In this document: in pieces, positions 34,217 through 46,251 of the stretch
Position numbering within the stretch: the stretch's first letter is position 1
How the letters are laid out: each line of letters begins with the position of its first letter
DNA from: Lonicera japonica
Taxonomy: Eukaryota; Streptophyta; Magnoliopsida; Dipsacales; Caprifoliaceae
Direction: 5' to 3'
Assembly (NCBI GenBank): GCA_021464415.1
Contig: CM038465.1
Coordinates: 22,165,839-22,229,838, forward strand
DNA: 64,000 nt
Position numbers and translations under genes: made by a program
Notes under the pieces: generated by a model
What the model was told of the DNA's origin: nothing
What the model saw: the letters and a program-made list of their open reading frames with translations, nothing else
Database searches by the model: none

Positions 34217-37200
34217 CTCAATTCAATTCAATTCTAAATCCTAAATAATTTTTACCATCGAACCAAAAAATTTGGAATTGAAGCCTTCAATTTTAATTCT
34301 ACAGTTTAATAATATTTGTGTTTGGGACACCTTATATCTTTTTAGGATACTCTTCTTTGTCACTTTTTATAATTTGTCTTTTGAATGAATCTAGAAAATC
34401 ACTATTTTGTTATTCTTATCTTGAGACAGGGAAAAATGCAAATAATTTTTCTTTTTCACTTTGCAGGTAAGCTGGTGAAATATGGGTGCCTAAAAAAAGG
34501 TATGCAACATAGCTAGCAACTTTTTTTTTCCCAATTGGGTGTTGAAACTAGTTTTTAAGGGTGCTTTTACTAGCACCCCTTTTTGTTTCCCAATAATCTT
34601 TTTTATAATAATGAATAGAATCATATCTAAACCAATGCTAAACAACTTTGATCGAAACCAAAAATAAAATAAAATCTGAAGAATTGCTTAAATGTAAAAT
34701 TTTATTACTTTTCAAATGGTTCAGTTGGTTTTAGTATGAATTTTATTCTAGAAAGAAACCGACCTCTTTTTCTTATGCAAATTTGAAAGCAGATAAATTT
34801 TATCATTGAGACTTTATGACCCGGGGACCACTAGAAATCTAGCTCAAACCTATATAAAATATCACTATTTTAAAAGTTATACAAATTGCGGCTTTTCAAA
34901 TCCATAACCAAACGTCGTTCCCAAAAAAAGTTGTCCCCTGCCCCATTAGAATCACTACACCGCCATACCCCTACACCGTCGTAATCCATATACGCACTGT
35001 CGAAACCCATACATAGGGAAAAACTACAAACCACCACCGAAACCCTCAAACCACCACCCAAGTTCCACCACCGAAACCCCCAAGCAAACACCACAACCTT
35101 GAAACCACCACCAAAACCCCCAATCACATATATACATACATACTAGCACATAAAAATTTCAATATTCAACCATCTGCACATCATATATCGAAATCAAGTT
35201 TCCAATGAAAAGGGCAGAAGATTTTGTACCTGGAGAAGGACCCGACGGAGTAAAGGAAGAAGGACCAGCGAACGGAGGAAAGAGGAAGGAGGAGAACGTT
35301 GATAGAGGATAGGAGGAGAGCGCCGATGGAGGAGGAAGGAGGAAGGAGAGACGGAGTGCGAAGGAGCACTCAGATAAACAGAGCAGTGAATGGGAAGGGA
35401 GATGATAGACGATTACTTCATTGGGCAGATTTGAAAAAAGGTGTAAAAACGCTTTTAGTGAAATCGGTTATATCGATAAAATCAAGACCACTAAAATCAA
35501 TTTTATTCATAAAATAGATAATCTCTATCTCAGTTTTAGCTGTGAAACTTTTTTTGTCTTAAAACCGCTACCTTGAGTAGCGTTTTTTGACCAAAAATAA
35601 ATATATTGAATAGCAATTTTAAAACTACCATTTTTCCACAAATATGTTGAAAACAACCCAATTTTGCTAAATAAGTTATAAAATAAGCATAGTTATAAAA
35701 AAAATTCATAGAGAAATATTAAAACAGTCAAATTTAATGAGTCACTTGGTATTACTTAAAAACATCTCACAAAAGTTACTCTTTCAAATATTACATAAGT
35801 CCAAAATGAACAAATTTTAAAAGTAACTTATAAAGAGCCTCAATGATAGTCATATTTATGATTTAAATTATCAACGTGTCATAGTATATAAATATATATA
35901 TATAAGCCGTTAGATAAAAAATAAACGGTTACAAAGAAATTGGAACAACCAATTAGGAAGATGAACAATTTTTTATTTATTTTTTGCATTTTTAACTATT
36001 TGTCTCGCCTATAATATTTTGCTGTTTTTCTTTCTTGTTTTCATTTTAATATCATAGATATTACATATTATTTATTAATCAAAAAAATAGCAGAGCTTGC
36101 TCTCGGAACATACATAAAATTATTCATCCTATGCAAAACATGTGCCATATTCTACTAAAATTTTCATAATATCTTTATCAAATACAATAATTGCTTAAAG
36201 ATTTTCATAGAAAGTCTTTTTTCTCTCCCTCAAATTCCCATTTTCACCTTAAAATAAAGGGTAATTATATTATCAAAATAATATTTTATTTGCCAAAAAA
36301 TAATATTATTTTGAAAAATTATACTGTATGTTTTTATAAAATTTTGTATTATTTTAATAATATAAATAATTGTTTTGACAATAATGTCACTCTTGTCCTA
36401 ATTTCCTTTTCTATTTTCTCGTTATTTTTTACTGTCTTTCTCCACCTACACACCCAACCATTATTACGTCTCTCTAGTGGCGTATGCATGATTTTAACTA
36501 AGTGGGTACGTACTTGATTAACATTAAATAATTTTTATAGTAATTACAGGTACTAATAACATGACGAAATCTTTTGATATACAAGTAAGTCTTTCTCAAT
36601 GCTAAGAAGTATTTTTTGACAAATTCATACATTTCCATACAATTTTTTCCATTTTACCAAGAAAACTCATAAATTTTCTCATTAAACTTGTAAGTTATCC
36701 TACAAAATGCTTATATTTCTCTCCAAATTGTCATTAAGTAATAAAATGGTTTCTTGTCTAAGTATATTATACTTGAAAAATTACGATCAAATAATAAAGT
36801 AAATTTTCCATCACATGTTCAAATGTATTATTCTCTAAACAGAACTACAAAGCAACAAAATTTACCAATTTAAGTATACAAAAAATGGAAAACATTGCAA
36901 ATAGATAATACTTTCAATCCCATATGAAATGAAAATGGATTCAACTTAGTGAGAAAGTAGGGTGAGAGAAGATGAGATATATGTTAGAAATAGAATATGG
37001 GTATAAGTGTCCTTTTAATCTAAAAGTGAAAAATAAACTAGACATTTAATTTTTTTTTTAACCGTTAAATTTGTGAAAAATGTATGTAAACCATCAAATA
37101 AAAGGGCAAACTTACGATATGTGAAATTTAGGGGGGCAAGATTAGTTTATATATGATTAATGGTGTTCAAAAATAAAATAAATTACTTTTTTTTCCTTCC

Positions 37201-38607
37201 CAAACAATAATTATAGACAGGCCCAAAAGTTTTGAAATGTTTACAAACCTAACATCATGTTTCAAAGTTTGTACAAAGCCCCCTATACCTACTATGAATG
37301 CTTTCTAAATCCAAGTGGGGGCTTTGACCCATGTTTTCCGAACGTTTATGCGTGATCTTCTTCTCTCTTTTTTTTTTACCGTAATAGTGTTTGAGCAGCT
37401 AGCGTGCATATAACTTTTGTTTTCAAATTTCGTTAATATACGGGGATGTATACAAGAATATAATTAGGGTGGTATGAATATAAAATATTTTAATTTTTTT
37501 GTATCGTATGGCAAAATTGGCTATTCATTGGCTAACAAAGTTACATCACTACCATAAAAATTAGAATTTTATAGTTTCAAATGCACGAAATTTAATAATA
37601 TTCTTTGGCATAAGTAAAGAGCAATATTGCTGCTCAGCCATTGATCAATCGCATTAACAATCTCTTCCGTTGCTGCTGCCAACATGAGATGAGGACCATT
37701 AATCATTAGAACTTTACTCTCTCTCTCTCCTCCCCCCCCCCTCCCTTAGAACATTAATATATTATTTTCCTTCTACATAGATTAAATTTTTTTTCTTGGT
37801 GAGACCTCTATTAACCAATTGCTTCTATAAAAAAAAAATACAATAGGTATTGTATAGATGATTGAAATATAATATTTATAAGTTTTATTCATATAGTTGA
37901 ATTTGATGGGTTGAATAATAATGATTTTTTTTTTGCAATATTTTTATCTCAAATTAAGAGTTTTACTTTAATTTGTATTTGTATACTTTTTAAGAGAACT
38001 CTAACGTTAACATAATCAATAATTGACTGAATTTACAGGAGAAGACTTGTTGCAACAATACTTGCTGAGTTAGTTAGTAATTCAAGGTTTAACTAATTAA
38101 AATTTCAATCCTGTTTGTTGAACTAACTCGGTGGTTTTTAACCTAATAAATAGGTAAAGCCTAATAGGCACAGACATAACCAGGAAAAAAGTTGAGTGGG
38201 GGCGAAAAAAATCATTGAGGAAAAAATTAATAAACATAACAAAAAGATATACTTGGATATTTGATTCATTGTGTAGTCACGACCACAATTGTAGTCGTCC
38301 CCGACAATTTTTCATAGTTTGAAACTATATCTTAATAATCCTACTATTTATGTTATCTAATAATTCATTTTCTATGTACATAACCATGTTGTCATTAACC
38401 CACTAATCATTCATTCAATTGCACAACAAAGTTTTTGTAATATTCTTTCCAAAATTTATACAAACACACAAATTTTCTTTGCTAAAGGAGTACATTACGT
38501 GACTAATTAATTAAATAATTTGTTGTACTAAGTGCTATGTAATTAAAGTGTTAACGCTGTTAAAAGAAAGAGCCAAGCAAGATTTTGTTAAACGTTAAGT
38601 TAGTTTG
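34217..38607. other. Intergenic region, no gene supported
   Basis: It contains a MITE-like copy at 34484-34585 and a purine-rich stretch at about 35220-35400. Near 35562-35590 a short inverted repeat (AAAACCGCTAC / GTAGCGTTTTT) resembles subterminal repeats of some DNA transposons, but no terminal CACTA or TSD was seen. A C10 run lies near 37731. A minus-strand open frame at 34870-35127 is low-complexity and not convincing. Confidence 0.4.
34484..34585. repeat. Dispersed copy of the 18718-type inverted-repeat element end
   Basis: GGGTGCCTAAAAAAAGGT and, about 55 bases on, GGGTGTTGAAACTAGTTTTT with AAGGGTGCTTTTAC match the reverse complement of 18718-18790. Confidence 0.5.
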
Positions 38608-38672
38608 TCTTAATTCTTTTTGTAGTTTGTTGTATTTCTAAATTTTAAGATTTTCTAAACCAAGAGTTTCTC

Positions 38673-38861
38673 TTGAGGATCGATTGTAAAGCTGCCAAAG
38701 ATGTATTAGAAAAAGATGTTAAAAACATCGCTTCTAAACAAATCGTTGCCAGATGGCAAGCTATATTATCTATCTTTGATTTTAAAATTGAGTTTATAAA
38801 AGGAAAGTTTAATTCTCTACCAGAGTTTCTAACTCATGAATTCTTGACAAGTTCTAAATAA
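38673..38861 (+). pseudogene. EPRV ORF1 RNase H C-terminus (copy C)
   Basis: It contains DCKAAKDVLEKDVKN, ASKQIVARWQAILSIFDFKI and EFIKGKFNSLPEFLTHEFL, the caulimovirid RNase H end, closely matching 40626-40856. The stop TAA at 38859-38861 overlaps the ORF2 ATG at 38861 as TAATG. Confidence 0.85.
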
Positions 38862-40214
38862 TGACCTCATAGTAGGGTGGAAGAGGCCGTGGTCACGGCA
38901 TTTCTAAACAAACCACTAGTGATTATAAAACCTCTTTTAAACAAGCCACTTTTAATTTAGGATCTTCTTCCAGAGGACCTGGTGGTAGTTCTAAATCTCA
39001 AGTGTCACAGGCTATCTCTTTTATAAATGTGCAAAGTACTCCAGCACCCCCTCCTTTTAAAAAATCATTCCAAGATTTTATCATATTTTTAAATGAGAGT
39101 GATAAAAGATACTTCTCCAATCCTATACACCTGGCCAAACAATATTTTGAACATGACCAGGAATTCCCTGTTTTAAATGATAAGAAAAGGGATTATTATG
39201 AAGCTATACTGACTGAGACTCAGTCCTGTAATTTTATCCATGTAAATAAAAATCCGGGTATCCGTGGTAAACAAGCGGATATACAGTTCTCAAAGTGTTT
39301 TATAATTAGAGTTCTTGGATTGCAAGATTGGGAAGTAAACCCTAATGCCCCTCGTATACTTCAAACTTATAGAAAACCATATACTTAATGGGATTATATT
39401 GAAGTTGGGTAAAAAGCTTTCTTCTATCAAAATTCTTATAATACTCATACTTGGTGGTTTCGATTTGAAGCTCTCCAAGAACCCTCAGTGGATCTAAAGA
39501 GCCTTCCCCACTGGTTTTATAATTGGTTCCTCAAGTTTGGGCCTGAGAAAAATTGATTTCATGAAAAAATAAACCCCCTTTTTAAAGAGTATAAATCCGT
39601 TCATCCTAAACACTTGAACGAAACACAACCCATTAAGAATGCTGTTCTTTTGCGTTTCTTGGGCCATTATTCTATCCCTTGGATTTTTCAGTGGTCTTAT
39701 GCCATTGGAAATAATCAAAACCTTTTTATTCTTGCCCATGATCTCTTTTATAAGTGGGGGCCTAAATATGAGTTCGATGAGCTAATTCTGAAAATGGTGT
39801 TGGATATCAATGCTTATAAGGAATATAATTTGTATGTCCAAGAAGAAAAGAAGAAGAAAATCACTGAGGCTTTTATGAACCAATAATTTAAAACCCTTTC
39901 GGTTGCCTCAATTAAAAAGAAGTTCCCCGATGCTTCCCCAGAGGAGATTAAAAAGAAAATGGTTAAAGCCTTTATATCCTTGCTAGGCTTTCTGGATGGT
40001 GATAACATGTCTACCTCTTCTAAAGCCCCATCCATTAATCTTGGTGATTTGGATGAATATGATTATAATGAAAATGAAGACATGGAAAAGTATATGGCAT
40101 GTCCTGGGCTTATCAGGTTGAAGCTATGGACAAAATTAAAAAGGAAGATAAAGGGGGGAAAATCTATAAACCAGATGATGTTTCAAGTGGACCCTCAACT
40201 CCATATAATGGATA
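38861..40214 (+). pseudogene. EPRV ORF2-like protein (copy C), several stops
   Basis: The frame starts at ATG 38861 and has stops at its fourth and fifth codons and at 39386, about 39411, about 39554 and 39884. It loses frame near 40097, where one G is missing relative to copy A. The end is placed at TAA 40212-40214 by comparison with A. Blocks present are KRYFSNPIHLAKQYFEHDQE, FRFEALQEPSVDLK, FQWSYAIGNNQNLFILA and YNLYVQEEKKKK. The function is unknown; the family is known only as the ORF2 product of this viral group. Confidence 0.7.
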
Positions 40215-40400
40215 ATTGTAAAAGGATGCAGGTGCAGTTGTAAAAAACTGAAGACAAAGCCAAACGGCCGATAGAGAAAAATTGAAGAAAACAAGATGTG
40301 CCGATGCATGTAGACAATTTAAATGTCGCTTTCTTTTATTTACGAAAGCGCTTATGTAATCGGATTTGTAAAGTTATTGTATCCGTTTTATTTCTTTGGT

Positions 40401-40408
40401 TATAAATA
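40401..40408 (+). promoter_or_regulatory. Putative EPRV TATA box (copy C)
   Basis: TATAAATA lies about 165 bases before the expected PBS, as in copies A and B. Confidence 0.6.
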
Positions 40409-40600
40409 TATTGGAAGAGCAAAGTGTTAGGCATCTACATTTTTCTCCTTCTATTTACTTTTTTTGTAAACCTTCTCAACCATCAATAATAATTTCCAGT
40501 TTGATCTATATCTTGCCTCTTCTTCTTTTTAGTTTATTTTATTTTAAATCCTTATGTTCCCCATTCAATAGTGGTCTGTTTAAAAGTACTGCCACCATTG

Positions 40601-40612
40601 CCTCTTCCTCCC
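40601..40612 (-). other. Purine tract in EPRV ORF2 start, possible plus-strand primer
   Basis: The minus strand reads GGGAGGAAGAGG just downstream of the ORF2 ATG (40627-40629) and about 27 bases before the end of unit D. Caulimovirids prime plus-strand DNA at purine-rich tracts. Its use here is an inference. Confidence 0.5.
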
Positions 40613-40625
40613 TGCTGTGAGGAGG

Positions 40626-40999
40626 TCATTGTTTAGAACCTGTTAAGAATTCGCGAATTAGAAAGTCTGGTAGAGAATTAGACTCTCCTTTTATAAACTC
40701 AATTTTAAAATCAAAGATAGATAATATAGCTTGCCATCTAGCAAAGATTTGTTTAGAAGTGATGTTTTTAACATCTTTTTCTAATACATCTTTGGCAGCT
40801 TTATAATCGACCCTCAAGAGAAACTCTTGGTTTAGAAGATCATCTTGAAATTTCAAAATACAACAACCTATAGAAAGAATTTCTTTCTTTATAGTATAAT
40901 AGTTTAGTTGTGCTGAATTCCATTTTCCTGATGTAAATCTAGAAAGGATTTCTTTAGAATCAGCTTAAAATTTTTGCTTCAGATTTCCTCCATACCCTA
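40626..40999 (-). pseudogene. EPRV ORF1 RNase H domain (unit D)
   Basis: It contains FLLRVDYKAAKDVLEKDV, SKQIFARWQAILSIFDFKI and SLPDFLIREFL, ending TGA at 40626-40628, which overlaps the ORF2 ATG (ATGA). The aspartate after LLRV is the conserved catalytic position. Upstream frames are disturbed. The domain removes RNA from the DNA hybrid during reverse transcription. Confidence 0.8.
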
Positions 41000-41960
41000 T
41001 ATCGGAAGCGTCATTTTCAATGATTTTAAAACTTTAAGGGGAAACCCGTGCCAAACAAGGCAGCTGTTTAACCTTAGACTTTATAATCTTAACTGCTTTA
41101 GTATGCCTTTCTCCCCAAGGAGGAGGGGTTTTACGAAGGCATTCATATAAAGGAGCACAATCTATAGCTAGATTTTTATAATAATCAGCTATATAATTAA
41201 CACTACCTAAAAACCTCTATAATTGAGTTTTATCGGTAATTATATCCAAAAAATTATTCGCAAAATCTATAGATCGATTTATAGGTATAATTTCACCATT
41301 AGGTATATCATGACCAAGAAAATTAATTTTTGTTTGGAACAAATCCATTTTCTTGGCTGAGAGAACTAAACCTGCTTTTTTAATAACATTTATTAATACA
41401 TTTCAATGTTTAAAATGTTGATTGATGTTTTGTGAAAACACAAGTATATCATCGATATAGACATAGTAAAGGTAGTATAAGGGTTAAAAATGTCATTCAT
41501 AATATTCTAAAATTCAGAAGGGACATTTTTAAGACCAAATGGCATTACATTCCATTCGTTGTATCCAAAAGGGACAACAAAGCAATTTTATATTTATCTT
41601 TTTCTGCAATTTGAATTTGCCAATATCCTGACTTTAGGTCAAATTAAGAAAATATTTTAGTAGCTTGAACTCTTGCTAAATGATCTTTTTTTTTAGGAAA
41701 AGGATATCTTATCCATTGAAGAGCTTTATTTAAAGGCCTATAATTTATAACAAATCTTGGCGCACCACACTCAATTTCAGATGCTTTATTAACATAGAAA
41801 GCAATACAGCTCCAAGGATAATAACTTTTTCTAATAAGCTTTTTATCACGTAGAGATTGAATCTCATTTGTACAATATTCTAAAGGTTCAGCGTTCATTT
41901 GAGCTGGATGAGCTTTAGTAGGAATTTTATTTTAAAAAAAATCTTTTTCATAAGGGAGAG
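41000..41960 (-). pseudogene. EPRV ORF1 reverse transcriptase domain (unit D)
   Basis: The minus-strand fragment 41898-41644 has VINYRPLNKALQWIRYPFP, the start of the caulimovirid RT fingers. The catalytic box reads YIDDILV at about 41439-41459. Stops and frameshifts separate the fragments, for example just after 41644. It lies between protease and RNase H. Confidence 0.85.
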
Positions 41961-42199
41961 GAACTATATGTTGTTTTCTATCCCAAAAAGCATTAGGACA
42001 TTCATTACAAAGTTCATCACTTATTAATTTAGAAATTTGTTCAATATTAGATTTAACTATAGAAGAATTTAATTGAGAGGAAATACTTAAAAATTAAACA
42101 TATTTTTTCAGGAAATTTATTTGTTTTTTTTTTAAAGAATAAATGTACCTTCATTTCATTTATTTCTTTATTTTAAGGAGTTGTTATAAATTCAAAAAA

Positions 42200-42560
42200 A
42201 ATATCAGTATCTTCAAATTTAGTAATAATTCCTTTAGAAGAAACCGAGAATGGTTTGATAAGACTTAGAAAAGGAGTTCCTAATATAATTCCTTGAGAAA
42301 GATTTTTAACTAATATGAAAGTTGAAGGTATACACATTCCTTGATTGCAAATATAAGTATTAGAAATTTTAAACTTTATTTTTAATTTAGAACTATTTGT
42401 AGCAGTAAGGGTTTGAGTTATTTTATCAAAATATTGGATAGGGACTAAGCCTTCTCTTATACAATTTATGTCAACTCCACTATCAACAAGAGCAACATCT
42501 TTTAATATAAAATTTTTATCTACAACTAGCGTAATGTTTATATTCCATTTTTGATATGTT
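42200..42560 (-). pseudogene. EPRV ORF1 aspartic protease domain (unit D)
   Basis: The minus strand encodes VALVDSGVD, with the active-site DSG at 42476-42484, followed by a hydrophobic strand and a later Gly-rich region. A pepsin-type retroviral protease has one such motif per subunit. It would cut the ORF1 polyprotein. Confidence 0.7.
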
Positions 42561-42814
42561 ACTCGATCAATAAGTTGTAAAAAAAATTGTTTTTGTTTTT
42601 CTTCAGGTGTTATTGAAGAAGAAGTTAAAGCTGGGAAGGATTTATTATTAGACTCAAGATTTGAAAGACGAGATCTTATTTCTTCAATTCCTTTTTTAAA
42701 ACATTTATTTCAGACTTTAATTTAGGAAGAGAGGATTCTCTTTCAAGTGTATTAGCTTCTTTTATATCATCAAGAACTTTCTGTAAAGAATAAGGTTCTT
42801 CTATAGGTAAAGGA

Positions 42815-43552
42815 TTATTTAAAATTAGAAAGATAATATTCAATCATTTTTTTTATAGAAGGGTCCTCAATACCGTCTAATATATTTTGTTCACCTTTAG
42901 AAAGAACATTAATACTTAAACCATCAGCTTCAAGTATTGCTTTATAATAATATGTTTGTGAATTACAACTATAATTATGCTCAGATTTAGAATCGCTAGA
43001 AGAAGAGGACTCTATATCATCAACTTGAAGGTCATTTTCATCATTAGAACTTTCATATTCATCATCTGAAGGATTTAATAAAACATTTATAAGTTGTTTT
43101 CGCAAACCTTCATCTGCAATTTCATTTATCTTCTTTTTTGTCCAACATTTATTAACATAATGACCAGTTTTACCACATTTTTTACAAACAATAGTATTGG
43201 GATTAGAAGAATGTTTTGGAGGACGTTTACTAGACTTAGAAATAGATGGTCTAGAATTAGATTTAGAAGAAGTTTTTCTTTTAGACTTACATTTAAAATA
43301 CTTTTTCTTAGGTTTAGAAGGACGACGTGGAGGTCTTCCGGGAATTTTTAAATCAAGACCGAATTGGTCACATAATTCACCAATTTCTTTTCTACCAGTG
43401 AGGTTTTGAGCTTTTAGTTGAGCTTTTAACTTAATAGCATTGCATAAGGCTATACCTTCTAATATATATTCACTTATCAGCATACCATAAGTGTATTGGG
43501 AATAAGGTATAGAAATACTACCATGTTTATGAATAACTCTATCCTTAACCTT
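42815..43552 (-). pseudogene. EPRV coat protein C-terminal part: CCHC knuckle and acidic tail
   Basis: The open frame 43483-42815 contains a Lys/Ser/Arg/Pro-rich basic region, the knuckle CKKCGKTGHYVNKC (C-x2-C-x4-H-x4-C) and an acidic Ser/Asp/Glu-rich stretch. This arrangement is typical of caulimovirid coat proteins, which bind pregenomic RNA. It is the longest undamaged stretch of the unit. Confidence 0.8.
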
Positions 43553-44167
43553 TTATGCAAATAAAACTGGGAGACTAACTATAAATTTTTCTTTCCAAAA
43601 ATCTGCATTTGCTTCAGATCTTATCATAACTTTAGAATGAAAAGTATCTTTATACCATCTAAAGTGTGTTAAAGTAGGACACTTTAAATTTATAAGAAGA
43701 TCTGAACTTTTATCTAGAGTTTCAGGATGACTACCAATAAAAACAAGAATTATACAATTTAAAAGAGCATAAACAACATTTTGTCGAGTAGTGGGTTCTT
43801 GTTTAGTTTCACTAGATGCATCAGGACGTTTAGTAGTAACAACAGTTTGCACAATTTTAACAGAATTTAAAACTTCATTTCATTTTGAATCATTTAAAAC
43901 ATTATCCCACCAACTACGAAGTTGGCCAGCAAACCCAGCAACTATAAACTCAACAATTTGTTTATTTGTATTACCAGCTCCTTTACAAATAGTAGAATAC
44001 ATAGTCATACGATGTAATTGAGTTAAAATAGCATATTCAGAAAGACCATATATAGTCCATTCATATATAGTTTTAGCACTAAAATTAGACGCAGTAATAT
44101 TATTATCTTCTTCAAATAGAATATCTTGAGGAATAGGCCTAGGATAATAAAACTTTCCTTGAGGCAT
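43553..44167 (-). pseudogene. EPRV coat protein core region
   Basis: Fragments 44167-43880 and 43852-43553 carry EWTIYGLSEYAILTQLHRM, FVAGFAG-like (IVAGFAGQLRSWWDN) and FIGSHPETLD blocks, which resemble the capsid core of florendo- and petuvirus-type polyproteins. A frame break lies between the two fragments. Confidence 0.65.
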
Positions 44168-44173
44168 GGGGAC

Positions 44174-44905
44174 TTACCTAGAAGAACTTTGACGATAATT
44201 TACTTCTTGTATATTCATAAAATGATTTTGTAGTTTACAAATATCTGAAAATTCAGATTCTATACCCGAAAGATCTTCACTATGTGTTATAGGTAAAACT
44301 TGTTTTCCAATATTCATAGTATCAAGTTTTTCTTTCAAAGCATTTATAGTTTCTTGGCTTAAAGTAGATTTACCAAGTGAAAAACCTTGAGACAATTCAA
44401 TAGTGGGTTTTAAAAGGGAGGAAGAAACTTTAATCTTTTCTGAAACCTTTTGTTTATGTTTCGTTTCAGTATTATTTTGAATTTCATCAAGACTTTGTTC
44501 TAAACGAATCAATTGTTTGCCTATAGTTTGTAACAACATATTAATATAATTGCTTTGTTTTATCATACGTTCCATAGTTATTATAGAAGAGGCACCAGGT
44601 TGGGCAAAAGTAGTAGCTTTTATATATTGATCATCAGAAACTTTATAACTTTGATTTTGAGGAGGCGGATGTATGGCTTTAACCACCCCGGAATCGACTT
44701 TCCAAGTTTTATAAAAGTTTCTAAAACATTTATTTGTGGGAAATCGATTTCAGTTTTCATAATATGTTCATAAAACCATAGAGCAAAAGGAACAACTTGG
44801 TCATGTTTATTTATAAAGTTATAAAATAAATCTTTGAACATATATTGTTGATTGTCAGTATAGTAGTACAAAAACCAATTTCGAAAATCATTATATTTTT
44901 GTTGG
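44174..44905 (-). pseudogene. EPRV ORF1 region between movement and coat proteins
   Basis: It begins at the LTR insertion with QKYNDFRNWFLYYYTDNQQY and has a frameshift near 44686. It continues with a helical, probably coiled-coil region (LLQTIGKQLIRLEQSLDEI). I know no firm function; the position suggests a linker or virion-associated segment. Confidence 0.6.
44901..44905 (+). other. Left target duplicate of the 1.7-kb solo LTR
   Basis: GTTGG here and CTTGG at 46613-46617 match at 4 of 5 bases, consistent with a slightly diverged 5-bp TSD. Confidence 0.65.
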
Positions 44906-46225
44906 TGTGAGAATCCGCAAATGCGACCCCCGGGTCTCGTCCCCGTTCGTTGGGCGTCTGAAGCGTCGAAAGGGATTCCGTCGCTCCATTTGCTTGGAGT
45001 TGGTTGATAATTCATATCGGGTGTCCCTACGTCTATTCTAGATGCAAAGGTGTTCGTTCAGAGTCACCAGTACGTTTTACGAGAAAACGGACAAAAAGGG
45101 TTGTGTAAGGGGAAAGGCTACAAATAAGCCTTTCTTTACACATTTGTCTGCGAAACCAGGATTCTATAGGGTTTGGGAACTATATTACGGTATGGGAAGG
45201 TGTTAAGCACGCATTCTGCCATTTCAGTCTCTAGTGGTCTTATATGTTTATTCTATGTTGAAAAACTTGGATGCTTTTACTGACAGTCTACTACTTTTCA
45301 AATGAAAACCCTAATTTCTGGAGAAAACGGGAAAGGGGTAGAAACCTTTGTGTTCCGAGATCCGATGTTTATTATTGAAAGATGTAAATACAAATGACAA
45401 AACCTTTTATTTTGAAAGAGTATCCCGCATTATTTCCTCAGATAATGACGGTTTTTCTCGGGTTGTGATTACTTTTGTAAAAGTTCAGATCTTGTATCGG
45501 GACTAATTTAATGTGAAACTAGAACTCTTTGAGGAGAGTTATCAGACACGTCGTAATCTATAGAGAAGACAGGATATGTTGATTTTAATTCCTAGATAAG
45601 TCGTATCAGTCCGGGTTTTGAAAACAGAATTTTATCCGGACGATAACGTACTTACTCTTCTAATTTTGCAAATGGTTTTATCAGGGTCTTTTGTTTTGAA
45701 GGCGGTAGACTGTTTATAACTTGGCAATAAGTTTATTCAAATAAAATGTGGACAAAACAACAGAAATAAAACAAGTACACAGATAACCTGTTTTTCGGGC
45801 GCGTTAGGAATCTAGCACAACCACGTTGCCACTTCGCTTACCAGGACGGGGATGTCGCGGGGTGCGGGGCAGCGCCCCGTTAGAAAAAATGGAATTCTAA
45901 AAGTTTACAATAAAACTAATATAAAAATATCTTATTTAATTACTAGAAGAGACTTTGTTTACCTTCCCGACGAGAATCATAATAAGAAAGAAAATATAAT
46001 ACGGCAGAGAGATCTCTGGCGATAATAATCTTCTCCTTCTTTAGATATTTCCGAGAATTTGATTCCCGAGACTGGACACGTCGAGTGTCGAGAATAGATT
46101 CGATAATTCTTCAGAAATAAGACGATACTCGAGAATGCTTGTTGCTGTTTTCTGCACTGCTCTGGTGATTTTTCTTGCTGTTTTCAGCTGTGATGTTGGT
46201 GTCCTTAAACCTTGGGTGCTGGTGG

Positions 46226-46236
46226 CCTATTTATAG
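46226..46236 (-). promoter_or_regulatory. Putative TATA box of the 1.7-kb LTR
   Basis: The minus strand reads CTATAAATAGG about 16-246 bases downstream of the palindrome array, a typical U3 promoter layout. Confidence 0.65.
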
Positions 46237-46251
46237 TGGCGAAAAGGTGTA

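Larger units (their letters stand above)
38608..40565 (+). mobile_element. Endogenous pararetrovirus fragment, copy C (plus strand)
   Basis: It starts inside the RT/RNase H end of ORF1, then carries ORF2, the intergenic promoter region, and stops at CCCCATT directly before where TGGTATCAGAGC (the PBS) should begin. The orientation is opposite to the adjoining unit D. The left edge is approximate and is placed by comparison with the minus-strand sequence at about 40885. Confidence 0.85.

Noticed and set aside
35440..35640. CACTA-type transposon end suggested by the AAAACCGCTAC / GTAGCGTTTTT repeat
   Set aside because: No CACTA terminus, TSD or transposase was found nearby.
44906..45015. Extended N-terminus of the minus-strand frame starting at 45015
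   Set aside because: Everything above 44905 is LTR sequence; the viral frame begins at the insertion edge.
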